DNA of 64,000 nt, from positions 24,464,283-24,528,282 of the forward strand of contig OU612066.1 in assembly GCA_914767715.1 (NCBI GenBank). The letters run 5' to 3'. A program made the position numbers and the translations under genes. The first letter of the stretch is position 1, and each line of letters begins with the position of its first letter. Below the pieces are notes generated by a model, which worked only from the letters and a program-made list of their open reading frames with translations, ran no database searches and had not been told where the DNA came from. This document shows, in pieces, positions 9,947 to 24,900 of the stretch. Origin of the DNA: Membranipora membranacea (taxonomy: Eukaryota; Bryozoa; Gymnolaemata; Cheilostomatida; Membraniporidae).

Positions 9947-12900
9947 TTGGCTCTGCGAAAGCAAACGGTGACTGTTGGTGAGGTGGAAGGGTATGGCGAG
10001 TGACGGTCTTGGTGATGTTGTGACAAACGACTGTCCCATCAGGTAATATGTGGTACTTTGATTCTGTTATGGAATGGCCACCAGGAACAACATTGGGAAC
10101 CTCATCAACTGTGAAAGTCATCCTAGCTGCAGAAGCATTCTCTTGTGCTGAATCGACCATGACATAGTCCGAGCCAGATGATGATCCTGATAAAACCATT
10201 GTTTGATCATCTTCGACAACAAAGACGCCATCGAGTTCATTCGTTAGGCTTTCCCCTTGGAAGTTGTCTTCTAGCTCAGAGGTTGGTGAGATTTCACTTG
10301 TTTCTATTTGTTCTTGAATTAGGAGTCGACCTGTACTGGAGTTTTGGTATCCACCAGAATGAAAATCAACTTCTGCAGGATCAGATACCAGTCTACGTTG
10401 ATAAAGATGCTGTGAGCCAAAGACAGTAGCATTGGAGTCTGATCGCTTTTCCATCGTGGGTTCAGCAACTGGTAAAGATTCAGAAGCAGCAGCAGTCAGT
10501 CGTGATTCAGCATCCAGGGAGTTTTCTTGTTGCGAGACTGTTTGAGTGCTGTACTCAATATTATCGCTGGTCGGCTCATATTCAGCACATCCAGAACTGG
10601 TTACTTTGAACTTACGGGATTGAAATCCAAGTTCAGAAGCTTCAGATACAAGTGAACGTTGGTAAATTTGCTGTGATTGAAGTACACTGGCATTTTGGTC
10701 TGATCGAACTTCCATGGCAGTTCCAGGCCTTAATTGTGGTTCAGCAACTGGTTGAGAACCAGTAAAATCAGAAGCAGTCAGTCGAGATTCAGCATCCAGG
10801 GAATTTTCTCGTTGCGAGACTGTTTGAGTGCTGTACTCAATATTATCGCTGGTCGGCTCATATTCAGCACATCCAGAACTGGTGACTTTGAACTTACGGG
10901 ATTGAAATCCAAGTTCAGAAGCTTCAGATACAAGTGAACGTTGGTAAATATGCTGTGATTGAAGTACACTGGCATTTTGGTCTGATCGAACTTCCATGGC
11001 AGTTCCAGGCCTTAATTGTGGTTCAGCAACTGGTTGAGAACCAGTAGAACCACAAACAGTCAGTCGAGATTCAGCGTCATGGGAATTTTCTCGCTGCGAC
11101 ACTGTTTGTGGGATGTACTCAATATTATCACTAGGTAGCTCATATTCAGCACGTCCAGAACTGATGACTTGGTAACGACGGGATTGAATTCCAACTTCGG
11201 CAGCATTAGATACTTGTGTATGTTGGTAAACATGCTGTGAGTCAAACATTGTAGAAATTAGCTCAACTTCAGACTCAGCATCAGCTGCAGATTCAGGCTG
11301 AGAGTTAAAAGCAATAACTGGTTCAGATTCAGAATGATGAGCAGCAGACAGCTCGGATTGTACATCCTTAGTCACATATTGCTGGATGGTTTCTTCTGTG
11401 ACTACATCTGACTCAGCATCGTTAACGGCTGGTGCAGATTCAGCTTCTTCTGTCAACTCTGGCTCGATTGCAGACTCCACAACTGGTTCAGTTTCAGTGT
11501 CACCTGCAGTGGGTTCGGAATGTACAGCCCCAGTGACATCTTGCTCGGTAGTTTCTTCAGTGACTAAATCAGACTCAGCATCATCAGCGGCTGGTGCAGA
11601 TTCAGCTTCTTCTTTCACCTCTGACTCTATGGTTGTTTCAGTGATATCATCAGAATCGGCATCATCAGCAGTTGGTGCAGATTCAGCTTCCACTGCAGTC
11701 TCAGCCACAGGGGCAGACTCTACAACTGCATCAGTTTCAGTATCATCTGCAGTGGGCTCAGAATGTACATCCTCAGTCACATCTTGCACGATGGTTTCTT
11801 CAGTGACTAAATCAGACTCAGCATCATCAGCGGCTGGTGCAGATTCCGCTTCTTCTGCAGCCTCAGGCAAGAGGGCAGACTCCACAATTGGTTCAATTTT
11901 CGTATCACCAGCAGTGGGCTCAGATTGTACAGCCTCAGTGACTTCCTGCTCGATGGTGTCTTCAGTGATTTCATCAGACTCAGCTTCATCTGTGGTTGGT
12001 GCAGATTTAGCTTCCTGCGTAGCCTGAGGCTGCAGGGCAGATTCCACAACTAGTTCAACCTCATTATCATCAGCAGTGGGCTCAGATCGTACACCATCAG
12101 TCACATCTTGCTCGATGGTTGCTTCAACGACTTCTGTTTCAGAAGCATCAACAGTTGGCTCTGATTCTTCAACAACTGTGACTTCCTCTTCCTGTACTGT
12201 TTCAGTGGTTTGATCAGACTCAGTATCTTCTGCGGTTGGTGCAGATTCAGCTTCCTCAGTAGCCTCAAGCTCGAGGGCAGACTCCACAACTGGTTCAACT
12301 TCAGTATCATCAGCAGTGGGCTCAGATTGTACAGCCTCAGTGACTTCCTGCTCAATGGTGTCTTCAGTGATTTGATCAGACTCAGCATCATCTGTGGTTG
12401 GTGCAGATTGAGCTTCTTCTTTCCCCTCTGACTCTATGGTTGTTTCAGTGATATCATCAGAATCGGCATCATCAGCAGTTGGGGCGGATTCAGCTTCCAC
12501 TGCAGTCTCAGCCACAGGGGCAGACTCTACAACTGCATCAGTTTCAGTATCATCTGCAGTGGGCTCGGAATGTACATCCTTAGTCACATCTTGCACGATG
12601 GTTTCTTCAGTGACTACATCAGACTCAGCATCATCAGCGGCTGGTGCAGATTCGGCTTCTTCTGCAGCCTCAGGCTCGAGGGCAGACGCCACAATTGGTT
12701 CAATTTTCATATCACCAGCAGTGGGCTCAGATTGTACAGCCTCAGTGACTTCCTGCTCGATGGTGTCTTCAGTGATTTCATCAGACTCAGCTTCATCTGT
12801 GGTTGGTGCAGATTTAGCTTCCTGCGTAGCCTGAGGCTCTAGGGCAGACTCCACAACTGGTTCAACCTCAGTATCATCAGCAGTGGGCTCAGATTGTACA

Positions 12901-15900
12901 GCCTCAGTGACTTCCTGCTCGATGGGGTCTACAGTGATTGCATCAGGCTCAGCATCATCTGCGGTTGGTGCAGATTCAGTTTCGTCTGTAGCTTCAGGCT
13001 CGAGGGCAGACTCCACAACTGGTTCAACCTCAGTATCATCAGCAGTGGGCTCAGATTGTACAGCCTCAGTGACTTCCTGCTCGCTGGTGTCTTCAGTGAT
13101 TTGATCAGACTCAGCATCATCTGCGGTTGGTGCAGATTCAGCTTCCTCTGTAGCCTCAGGCTCGAGGGCTGACTCCACAACTAGGTCAACCTCATTATCA
13201 TCAGCAGTGGGCTGAGATCGTACGCCATCAGTCACATCTTGCTCGATGGTTGCTTCAGCGACTTCTGTTTCAGAAGCATCAACAGTTGGCTCTGATTCTT
13301 CCTCAACTGTGACTTCCTCTTCCTGTACTGTTTCAGTGGTTTGATCAGACTCAGCATCATCTGCGGTTGGTGCAGACTCAGCTTCCTCGGTAGCCTCAGG
13401 CTCGAGGGCAGACTCCACAACTGGTTCAACTTCAGTATCATCAGCAGTGGGCTCAGATTGTAGAGCTTGAGTGACTTCCTGCTCAATGGTGTCTTCAGTG
13501 ATTTGATCAGACTCAGCATCATCTGTTGTTGGTGCGGATTCAGCTTCCTCTGTAGCCTCAGACTCGAGGGCAGACTCCATAACTGGTTCAACTTCAGTAT
13601 CATCGGCAGAGGGCTCGGATTGTACAGCCTCAGTGACTTCCTGCTCGATGGCGTCTTCAGTGATTTCATCACACTCAGCATCATCTATGGTTGGTGCAGA
13701 TTCGGCTTCCTCTGCAGCCTCAGGCTCTAGGGCAGACTCCACGACTGGTTCAACTTCAGTATCATCCGCAGTGGGCTCAGATTGTACAGCCTCAGTGACT
13801 TCCTGCTCGATGGCGTCTTCAGTGATTTCATCAGACTCAGCATCATCTATGTTTGGTGCAGATTCAGCTTCCTCTGCAGCCTCAGACTTGAGGGCAGACT
13901 CCACAACTGGTTCAACTTCAGTATCATCAGCAGTGGGCTCAGATTGTACAGCCTCCGTGACTTCCTGCTCGATGGCGTCTTCAGTGATTTCATCGGACTC
14001 AGCATCATCTATGGTTGGTGCAGATTCAGCTTCCTCTGCAGCCTCAGGCTCTAGGGCAGACTCCACAACTGGTTCAACATCAGTATCATCCGCAGTGGGC
14101 TCAGATTGTACAGCCTCAGTGACTTCCTGCTCGATGGCGTCTTCAGTGATTTCATCGGACTCAGCATCATCTATGGTCGGTGCAGATTCAGCTTCCTCTG
14201 CAGCCTCAGACTTGAGGGCAGACTCCACAACTGGTTCAACTTCAGGATCATCAGCAGTGGGCTCAGATTGAAGAGCTTCAGTGACTTCCTGCTCAATGGT
14301 GTCTTCAGTGATTTGATCAGACTCAGCATCATCTATGGTTGGTGCATATTCAGCTTCCTCTGCAGCCTCAGACTCGAGGGCAGACTCCACAACTGGTTCA
14401 ACTTCAGTATCATCAGCAGTGGGCTCAGATTGTACAGCTTCAGTGACTTCCTGCTCAATGGAGTCTTCAGTGATTTGATCAGACTCAGCATCATCTGCGG
14501 TTGGTGCAGAGTCAGCTTCCTCTGTAGCCTCAGGCTCGAGGGCAAACTCCACAACTAGTTCAACCTCAGAATCATCAGCAGTGGGCGCAGATTGTACAGC
14601 TTCAGTGACTTCCTGCTCAATGGTGTCTTCAGTGATTTGATCAGGCTCAGCATCATCTGCGGTTGGTGCAGATTCAGCATCCTCTGCAGCCTCAGACTCG
14701 AGGGCATACTCGATAACTGGTTCAACCTCAGTATCATCAGCAGTGGGCTCAGATTGTACAGCCTCAGTGACTTCCTGCTCGCTGGTGTCTTCAGTGATTT
14801 GATCAGACTCAGCATCATCTGCGGTTGGTGCAGATTCAGCTTCCTCTGTAGCCTCAGGCTCGAGGGCTGACTCCACAACTAGGTCAACCTCATTATCATC
14901 AGCAGTGGGCTCAGATCGTACGCCATCAGTCACATCTTGCTCGATGGTTGCTTCAGCGACTTCTGTTTCAGAAGCATCAACAGTTGGCTCTGATTCTTCC
15001 TCAACTGTGACTTCCTCTTCCTGTACTGTTTCAGTGGTTTGATCAGACTCAGCATCATCTGCGGTTGGTGCAGACTCAGCTTCCTCGGTAGCCTCAGGCT
15101 CGAGGGCAGACTCCACAACTGGTTCAACTTCAGTATCATCAGCAGTGGGCTCAGATTGTAGAGCTTGAGTGACTTCGTGCTCAATGGTGTCTTCAGTGAT
15201 TTGATCAGACTCAGCATCATCTGTTGTTGGTGCGGATTCAGCTTCCTCTGTAGCCTCAGACTCGAGGGCAGACTCCAAAACTGGTTCAACTTCAGTATCA
15301 TCGGCAGAGGGCTCGGATTGTACAGCCTCAGTGACTTCCTGCTCGATGGCGTCTTCAGTGATTTCATCACACTCAGCATCATCTATGGTTGGTGCAGATT
15401 CGGCTTCCTCTGCAGCCTCAGGCTCTAGGGCAGACTCCACGACTGGTTCAACTTCAGTATCATCCGCAGTGGGCTCAGATTGTACAGCCTCAGTGACTTC
15501 CTGCTCGATGGCGTCTTCAGTGATTTCATCAGGCTCAGCATCATCTATGTTTGGTGCAGATTCAGCTTCCTCTGCAGCCTCAGACTTGAGGGCAGACTCC
15601 ACAACTGGTTCAACTTCAGTATCATCAGCAGTGGGCTCAGATTGTACAGCCTCCGTGACTTCCTGCTCGATGGCGTCTTCAGTGATTTCATCGGACTCAG
15701 CATCATCTATGGTTGGTGCAGATTCAGCTTCCTCTGCAGCCTCAGGCTCTAGGGCAGACTCCACAACTGGTTCAACATCAGTATCATCCGCAGTGGGCTC
15801 AGATTGTACAGCCTCAGTGACTTCCTGCTCGATGGCGTCTTCAGTGATTTCATCGGACTCAGCATCATCTATGGTCGGTGCAGATTCAGCTTCCTCTGCA

Positions 15901-18900
15901 GCCTCAGACTTGAGGGCAGACTCCACAACTGGTTCAACTTCAGGATCATCAGCAGTGGGCTCAGATTGAAGAGCTTCAGTGACTTCCTGCTCAATGGTGT
16001 CTTCAGTGATTTCATCAGACTCAGCATCATCTATGGTTGGTGCATATTCAGCTTCCTCTGCAGCCTCAGTCTCGAGGGCAGACTCCACAACTGGTTCAAC
16101 TTCAGTATCATCAGCAGTGGGCTCAGATTGTACAGCTTCAGTGACTTCCTGCTCAATGGAGTCTTCAGTGATTTGATCAGGCTCAGCATCATCTGCGGTT
16201 GGTGCAGATTCAGCATCCTCTGCAGCCTCAGACTCGAGGGCATACTCGATAACTGGTTCAACATCAGTATCAAATGTAGCGGGCTCAGATTGTACAGCAT
16301 CAGTGACTTCCTGCTCGATGGTGTCTTCAGTGATTTGATGAGACTCAGCATCATCTGCGGTTGGTGCAGATTCAGCATCCTCTGTAGCCTCCGGCTCGAG
16401 GGCTGACTCCACAACTGGTCCAACTTCAGTATCATCGGCAGTGGGCTCAGACTGTACATCATCAATCACATCTTGCTCGATGGTGTCTTCAGTGACTTCT
16501 TCTATTTCAGAAGCAACAACAGTTGGCTCTGATTCTTCCTCAACTGTGACTTCCTCATCCTGCAGTGTTTCAGTGGTTTGATCAGACTCAGCATCATCTG
16601 CGGTTGGTGCAGATTCAGCTTCCTCTGTAGCCTCAGGCTCGAGGGCAGACTCCACAACTGGTTCAACTTCAGTATCATCAGCAGTGGGCTCAGATTGTAC
16701 AGCCTCAGTGACTTCCTGCTCAATGGTGTCTTCAGTGATTTGATCAGGCTCAGCGTCATATGCTGTTGGTGCAGATTCAGTTTCGTGTGTAGCCTCAGGC
16801 TCGAGGGCTAACTCCACAACTGGTTCAACTTCAGTATCATCGGCAGTGGGCTCAGATTGTACAGGCTCAGTGACTTCCTGCTCGATGGGGTCTTCAGTGA
16901 TTTGATCAGGCTCAGCATCATCTGCGGTTGGTGCAGATTCAGTTTCATCTGTAGCCACAGGCTCGAGGGCAGACTCCACAACTGGTTCAACTTCAGTATC
17001 ATCAACAGTGGGCTCAGATTGTACAGCCTCAGTGACGTCCTTCTCGATGGCGTCTTCAGTGATTTCATCAGACTCAGCATCATCTATGGTTGGTGCAGAT
17101 TCAGCTTCCTCTGCAGCCTCAGGCTCTAGGGCAGACTCCACAACTGGTTCAACCTCAGTATCATCAGCAGTGGGCTCAGATTGTACAGCCTTAGTGATTT
17201 CCTGCTCGATGGGGTCTACAGTGATTTGATCAGGCTCAGCATCATCTGCGGTTGGTGCAGATTCAGTTTCGTCTGTAGCCACAGGCTCGAGGGCAGACTC
17301 CACAACTGGTTCAACTTCAGTATCATCAGCAGTGGGCTCAGATTGTACAGCCTCAGTGACTTCCTGCTCAATGGTGTCTTCGGTGATTTGATCAGGCTCA
17401 GCGTCATATGCTGTTGGTGCAGATTCAGTTTCGTGTGTAGCCTCAGGCTCGAGGGCTAACTCCACGACTGGTTCAACTTCAGTATGATCGGCAGTGGGCT
17501 CAGATTGTACATCATCAGTCACATCTTGCTCGATGGTGTCTTCAGTGACTTCATCTATTTCAGAAGCAACAACAGTTGGCTCTGATTCTTCCTCAACTGT
17601 GACTTCCTCTTCCTGTACTGTTTCCGTGGTTTGATCAGGCTCAGCATCATCTATGGTTGGTGCAGATTCAGCTTCCTCTGCAGGCTCAGACTCGAGGGCA
17701 GACTCCACAACTGGTTCAACTTCAGTATCATCGGCAGTGGGCTCAGATTGTACAGCCTCAGTGACTTCCTTCTCGATGGTGTCTACAGTGATTTCATCAG
17801 ACTCAGCATCATCTATGGTTGGTGCATATTCAGCTTCCTCTGCAGCCTCAGACTCGAGGGCAGACTCCACAACTGGTTCAACTTCAGTATCACCAGCAGT
17901 GGGCTCAGATTGTACAGCTTCAGTGACTTCCTGCTCAATGGTGCCTTCAGTGATTTGATCAGACTCAGTATCATCTGTGGTTGGTGCAGGGTCAGCTTCC
18001 TCTGTAGCCTCAGGCTCGAGGGCAAACTCCACAACTGGTTCAACTTCAGTATCATCGGCAGTGGGCTCAGAATGCACAGCTTCAGTGACTTCCTGCTCAA
18101 TGGTGTCTTCAGTGATTTGATCAGGCTCAGCATCATCTGCGGTTGGTGCAGATTCAGTTTCGTCTGTAGCTTCAGGCTCGAGGGCAGACTCCACAACTGG
18201 TTCAACTTCAGTATCACCGGCAGTGGGCTCAGATTGTACATCATCAGTCACATCTTGCTCGATGGTGTCTTCAGTGACTTCATCTATTTCAGAAGCAACA
18301 ACAGCTGGCTCTGATTCTTCCTCAACTGTGACTTCCTCTTCCTGTCCTGTTTCAGTGGTTTGATCAGACTCAGCATCATCTGCGGTTGGTGCAGATTCAG
18401 CTTCCTCTGTAGCTTCAGGCTCGAGGGCAGACTCCACAACTGGTTCAACTTCATTATCATCGGCAGTGGGCTCAGATTGTACAGCCTCAGTGACTTCCTG
18501 CTCAATGGTGTCTTCAGTGATTTGATCAGACTCAGCATCATCTGCGGTTGGTGCAGATTCAGTTTCGTCTGTAGCTTCAGACTCGAGGGCAGAATCCACA
18601 ACTGGTTCAACTTCATTATCATCGGCAGTGGGCTCAGATTGTACAGCCTCAGTGACTTCCTGCTCAATGGTGTCTTCAGTGATTTGATCAGGCTCAGCAT
18701 CATCTGCGGTTGGTGCAGATTCAGTTTCGTCTGTAGCTTCAGACTCGAGGGCAGAATCCACAACTGGTTCAACTTCAGTATCATCGGCAGTGGGCTCAGA
18801 TTGTACAGCCTCAGTGACTTCCTTCTCGATGGTGTCTTCAGTGATTTCATCAGACTCAGCATCATCTATGGTTGGTGCATATTCAGCTTCCTCAGCAGCC

Positions 18901-21900
18901 TCAGACTCGAGGGCAGACTCCACAACTGGTTCAACTTCAGTATCACCAGCAGTGGGCTCAGATTGTACAGCTTCAGTGACTTCCTGCTCAATGGTGCCTT
19001 CAGTGATTTGATCAGACTCAGTATCATCTGTGGTTGGTGCAGGGTCAGCTTCCTCTGTAGCCTCAGGTTCGAGGGCAAACTCCACAACTGGTTCAACTTC
19101 AGTATCATCGGCAGTGGGCTCAGAATGCACAGCTTCAGTGACTTCCTGCTCGCTGGTGTCTTCAGTGATTTGATCAGACTCAGCATCATCTGCGGTTGGT
19201 GCAGATTCAGCTTCCTCTGTAGCCTCCGGCTCGAGGGCTGACTCCACAACTAGTTCAACTTCAGTATCATCGGCAGTGGGCTCACATTGTACATCATCAG
19301 TCACATCTTGCTCGATGGTGTCTTCAGTGACTTCATCTATTTCAGAAGCAACAACAGTTGGCTCTGATTCTTCCTCAACTGTGACTTCCTCTTCCTGTAC
19401 TGTTTCAGTGGTTTGATCAGACTCAGCATCGTCTGCGGTTGGTGCAGATTCAGCTTCCTCTGCAGGCTCAGACTCGAGGGCAGACTCCACAACTGGTTCA
19501 CCTTCAGTATCATCGGCAGTGGGCTCAGATTGTACAGCCTCAGTGACTTCCTTCTCGATGGCGTCTTCAGTGATTTCATCGGACTCAGCATCATCTATGG
19601 TTGGTGCAGATTCAGCTTCCTCTGCAGCCTCAGGCCCTAGGGCAGAGTCCACAACTGGTTCAACTTCATTATCATCGGCAGTGGGCTCAGATTGTACAGC
19701 CTCAGTGACTTCCTGTTCGATGGGGTCTTCAGTGATTTGATGAGGCTCAGCATCATCTGCGGTTGGTGCAGATTCAGTTTCGTCTGTAGCCACAGTCTCG
19801 AGGGCAGACTCCACAACTGGTTCAACTTCAGTATCATCAACAGTGGGCTCAGATTGTACAGCCTCAGTGACTTCCTGCTCAATGGTGTTTTCAGTGATTT
19901 CATCAGACTCAGCATCATCTATGGTTGGTGCAGATTCAGCTTCCTCTGCAGCCTCAGGCTCTAGGGCAGACTCCACAACTGGTTCAACCTCAGTATCATC
20001 AGCAGTGGGCTCCGATTGTACAGCCTCAGTGACTTTCTGCTCGATGGGGTCTTCAGTGATTTCATCAGACTCAGCATCATCTATGGTTGGTGCAGATTCA
20101 GCTTCCTCTGCAGCCTCAGGCTCATGGGCAGCCTCCACAACTGGTTCAACCTCAGTATCATCAGCAGTGGGCTCCGATTGTACAGGCTCAGTGACTTCCT
20201 GCTCGATGGCGTCTTCAGTGATTTCATCAGACTCAGCATCATCTATGGTTGGTGCAGATTCAACTTCCTCTGCAGCCTCAGGCTCTAGGGCAGCCTCCAC
20301 AACTGGTTCAACCTCAGTATCATCAGCAGTGGGCTCAGATTGTACAGGCTCAGTGAGTTCCTGCTCGATGGGGTCTTCAGTGATTTGATCAGGCTCAGCA
20401 TCATCTGCGGTGGGTGCAGATTCAGCTTCCTCTGCAGCCTCAGGCTCTAGGGCAGACTCCACAACTGGTTCAACCTCAGTATCATCAGCAGTGGGCTCAG
20501 ATTGTACAGCCTCAGTGACTTCCTGCTCGATGGGGTCTACAGTGATTTCATCAGGCTCAGCATCATCTGCGGTTGGTGCAGATTCAGTTTCGTCTGTAGC
20601 CACAGGCTCGAGGGCAGACTCCACAACTGGTTCAACTTCAGTATCATCAGCAGTGGGCTCAGATTGTACAGCCTCAGTGACTTCCTGCTCAATCGTGTCT
20701 TCAGTGATTTGATCAGGCTCAGCATCATCTGCTGTAGGTGCAGATTCAGTTTCGTGCGTAGCCTCAGGCTCGAGGGCTGACTCGACAACTGGTTCAACTT
20801 CAGTATCATGGGCAGTGGGCTCAGATTGTACATCATCAGTCACATCTTGCTCGATGGTGTCTTCAGTGACTTCATCTATTTCAGAAGCAACAACAGCTGG
20901 CTCTGATTCTTCCTCAACTGTGACTTCCTCTTCCTGTCCTGTTTCAGTGGTTTGATCAGACTCAGCATCATCTGCGGTTGGTGCAGATTCAGCTTCCTCT
21001 GTAGCTTCAGGCTCGAGGGCAGACTCCACAACTGGTTCAACTTCATTATCATCGGCAGTGGGCTCAGATTGTACAGCCTCAGTGACTTCCTGCTCAATGG
21101 TGTCTTCAGTGATTTGATCAGACTCAGCATCATCTGCGGTTGGTGCAGATACAGCTTCCTCTGCAGGCTCAGACTCGAGGGCAGACTCCACAACTGGTTC
21201 AACCTCAGTATCATCAGCAGTGGGCTCAGATTGTACAGCCTCAGTGACTTCCCGCTCGATGGCGTCTTCAGTGATTTCATCAGACTCAGCATCATCTATG
21301 GTTGGTGCAGATTCAGCTTCCTCTGCAGCCTCAGGCTCTAGGGCAGACTCCACAACTGGTTCAACCTCAGTATCATCAGCAGTGGGCTCCGATTGTACAG
21401 CCTCAGTGACTTCCTTCTCGATGGTGTCTTCAGTGATTTCATCAGACTCAGCATCATCTATGGTTGGTGCATATTCAGCTTCCTCTGCAGCCTCAGACTC
21501 GAGGGCAGACTCCACAACTGGTTCAACTTCAGTATCACCAGCAGTGGGCTCCGATTGTACAGGCTCAGTGACTTCCTGCTCGATGGCGTCTTCAGTGATT
21601 TCATCAGACTCAGCATCATCTATGGTTGGTGCAGATTCAACTTCCTCTGCAGCCTCAGGCTCTAGGGCAGCCTCCACAACTGGTTCAACCTCAGTATCAT
21701 CAGCAGTGGGCTCAGATTGTACAGGCTCAGTGAGTTCCTGCTCGATGGGGTCTTCAGTGATTTGATCAGGCTCAGCATCATCTGCGGTTGGTGCAGATTC
21801 AGTTTCATCTGTAGCCACAGGCTCTATGGCAGACTCCACAACTGGTTCAACTTCAGTATCATCGGCAGTGGGCTCAGATTGTACATCATCAGTCACATCT

Positions 21901-24900
21901 TGCTCGATGGTGTCTTCAGTGACTTCATCTATTTCAGAAGCAACAACAGTTGCCTCTGATTCTTCCTCAACTGTGACTTCCTCTTCCTGTACTGTTTCAG
22001 TGGCTTGATCAGGCTCAGCATCATCCGCGGTTGGTGCAGATTCAGCTTCCTCTGCAGCCTCAGGCTCTAGGGCAGACTCCACAACTGGTTCAACCTCAGT
22101 ATCATCAGCAGTGGGCTCAGATTGTACAGCCTCAGTGACTTCCTGCTCGATGGGGTCTACAGTGATTTCATCAGGCTCAGCATCATCTGCGGTTGGTGCA
22201 GATTCAGTTTCGTCTGTAGCCACAGGCTCGAGGGCAGACTCCACAACTGGTTCAACTTCAGTATCATCAGCAGTGGGCTCAGATTGTACAGCCTCAGTGA
22301 CTTCCTGCTCAATCGTGTCTTCAGTGATTTGATCAGGCTCAGCATCATCTGCTGTAGGTGCAGATTCAGTTTCGTGCGTAGCCTCAGGCTCGAGGGCTGA
22401 CTCCACAACTGGTTCAACTACAGTATCATGGGCAGTGGGCTCAGATTGTACATCATCAGTCACATCTTGCTCGATGGTGTCTTCAGTGACTTCATCTATT
22501 TCAGAAGCAACAACAGCTGGCTCTGATTCTTCCTCAACTGTGACTTCCTCTTCCTGTCCTGTTTCAGTGGTTTGATCAGACTCAGCATCATCTGCGGTTG
22601 GTGCAGATTCAGCTTCCTCTGTAGCTTCAGGCTCGAGGGCAGACTCCACAACTGGTTCAACTTCATTATCATCGGCAGTGGGCTCAGATTGTACAGCCTC
22701 AGTGACTTCCTGCTCAATGGTGTCTTCAGTGATTTGATCAGACTCAGCATCATCTGCGGTTGGTGCAGATACAGCTTCCTCTGCAGGCTCAGACTCGAGG
22801 GCAGACTCCACAACTGGTTCAACCTCAGTATCATCAGCAGTGGGCTCAGATTGTACAGCCTCAGTGACTTCCCGCTCGATGGCGTCTTCAGTGATTTCAT
22901 CAGACTCAGCATCATCTATGGTTGGTGCAGATTCAGCTTCCTCTGCAGCCTCAGGCTCTAGGGCAGACTCCACAACTGGTTCAACCTCAGTATCATCAGC
23001 AGTGGGCTCCGATTGTACAGCCTCAGTGACTTCCTTCTCGATGGTGTCTTCAGTGATTTCATCAGACTCAGCATCATCTATGGTTGGTGCATATTCAGCT
23101 TCCTCTGCAGCCTCAGACTCGAGGGCAGACTCCACAACTGGTTCAACTTCAGTATCACCAGCAGTGGGCTCAGATTGTACAGCTTCAGTGACTTCCTGCT
23201 CAATGGTGCCTTCAGTGATTTGATCAGACTCAGTATCATCTGTGGTTGGTGCAGGGTCAGCTTCCTCTGTAGCCTCAGGCTCGAGGGCAAACTCCACAAC
23301 TGGTTCAACTTCAGTATCATCGGCAGTGGGCTCAGAATGCACAGCTTCAGTGACTTCCTGCTCAATGGTGTCTTCAGTGATTTGATCAGGCTCAGCATCA
23401 TCTGCGGTTGGTGCAGATTCAGTTTCGTCTGTAGCTTCAGGCTCGAGGGCAGACTTCACAACTGGTTCAACCTCAGTATCATCAGCAGTGGGCTCAGATT
23501 GTACAGCCTCAGTGACTTCCTGCTCGCTGGTGTCTTCAGTGATTTGATCAGACTCAGCATCATCTGCGGTTGGTGCAGATTCAGCTTCCTCTGTAGCCTC
23601 CGGCTCGAGGGCTGACTCCACAACTAGTTCAACTTCAGTATCATCGGCAGTGGGCTCAGATTGTACATCATCAGTCACATCTTGCTCGATGGTGTCTTCA
23701 GTGACTTCATCTATTTCAGAAGCAACAACAGTTGGCTCTGATTCTTCCTCAACTGTGACTTCCTCTTCCTGTACTGTTTCAGTGGTTTGATCAGACTCAG
23801 CATCATCTGCGGTTGGTGCAGATTCAGCTTCCTCTGTAGCTTCAGGCTCGAGGGCAGACTCCACAACTGATTCAACTTCATTATCATCGGCAGTGGGCTC
23901 AGATTGTACAGCCTCAGTGACTTCCTGCTCAATGGTGTCTTCAGTGATTTGATCAGACTCAGCATCGTCTGCAGTTGGTGCAGATTCAGCTTGCTCTGCA
24001 GGCTCAGACTCGAGGGCAGACTCCACAACTGGTTCACCTTCAGTATCATCGGCAGTGGGCTCAGATCGTACAGCCTCAGTGACTTCCTTCTCGATGGCGT
24101 CTTCAGTGATTTCATCGGACTCAGCATCATCTATGGTTGGTGCAGATTCAGCTTCCTCTGCAGCCTCAGGCCCTAGGGCAGACTCCACAACTGGTTCAAC
24201 TTCATTATCATCGGCAGTGGGCTCAGATTGTACAGCCTCAGTGACTTCCTGTTCGATGGGGTCTTCAGTGATTTCATCAGGCTCAGCATCATCTGCGGTT
24301 GGTGCAGATTCAGTTTCGTCTGTAGCCACAGGCTCGAGGGCAGACTCCACAACTGGTTCAACCTCAGTATCATCAGCAGTGGGCTCAGATTGTACAGGCT
24401 CAGTGACTTCCTGCTCGATGAGGTCTTCAGTGATTTGATCAGGCTCAGCATCATCTGCGGTTGGTGCAGATTCAGTTTCATCTGTAGCCACAGGCTCGAG
24501 GGCAGACTCCACAACTGGTTCAACTTCAGTATCATCAACAGTGGGCTCAGATTGTACAGCCTCAGTGACTTCCTGCTCAATGGTGTCTTCAGTGATTTCA
24601 TCAGACTCAGCATCATCTATGGTTGGTGCAGATTCAGCTTCCTCTGCAGCCTCAGGCTCTAGGGCAGACTCCACAACTGGTTCAACCTCAGTATCATCAG
24701 CAGTGGGCTCAGATTGTACAGCCTCAGCGACTTCCTGCTCAATGGTGTCTTCAGTGATTTGATCAGACTCAGCATCATCTGCGGTTGGTGCAGATTCAGT
24801 TTCATCTGTAGCCACAGGCTCTAGGGCAGACTCCACAACTGGTTCAACCTCAGTATCATCAGCAGTGGGCTCAGATTGTACAGCCTCAGCGACTTCCTGC

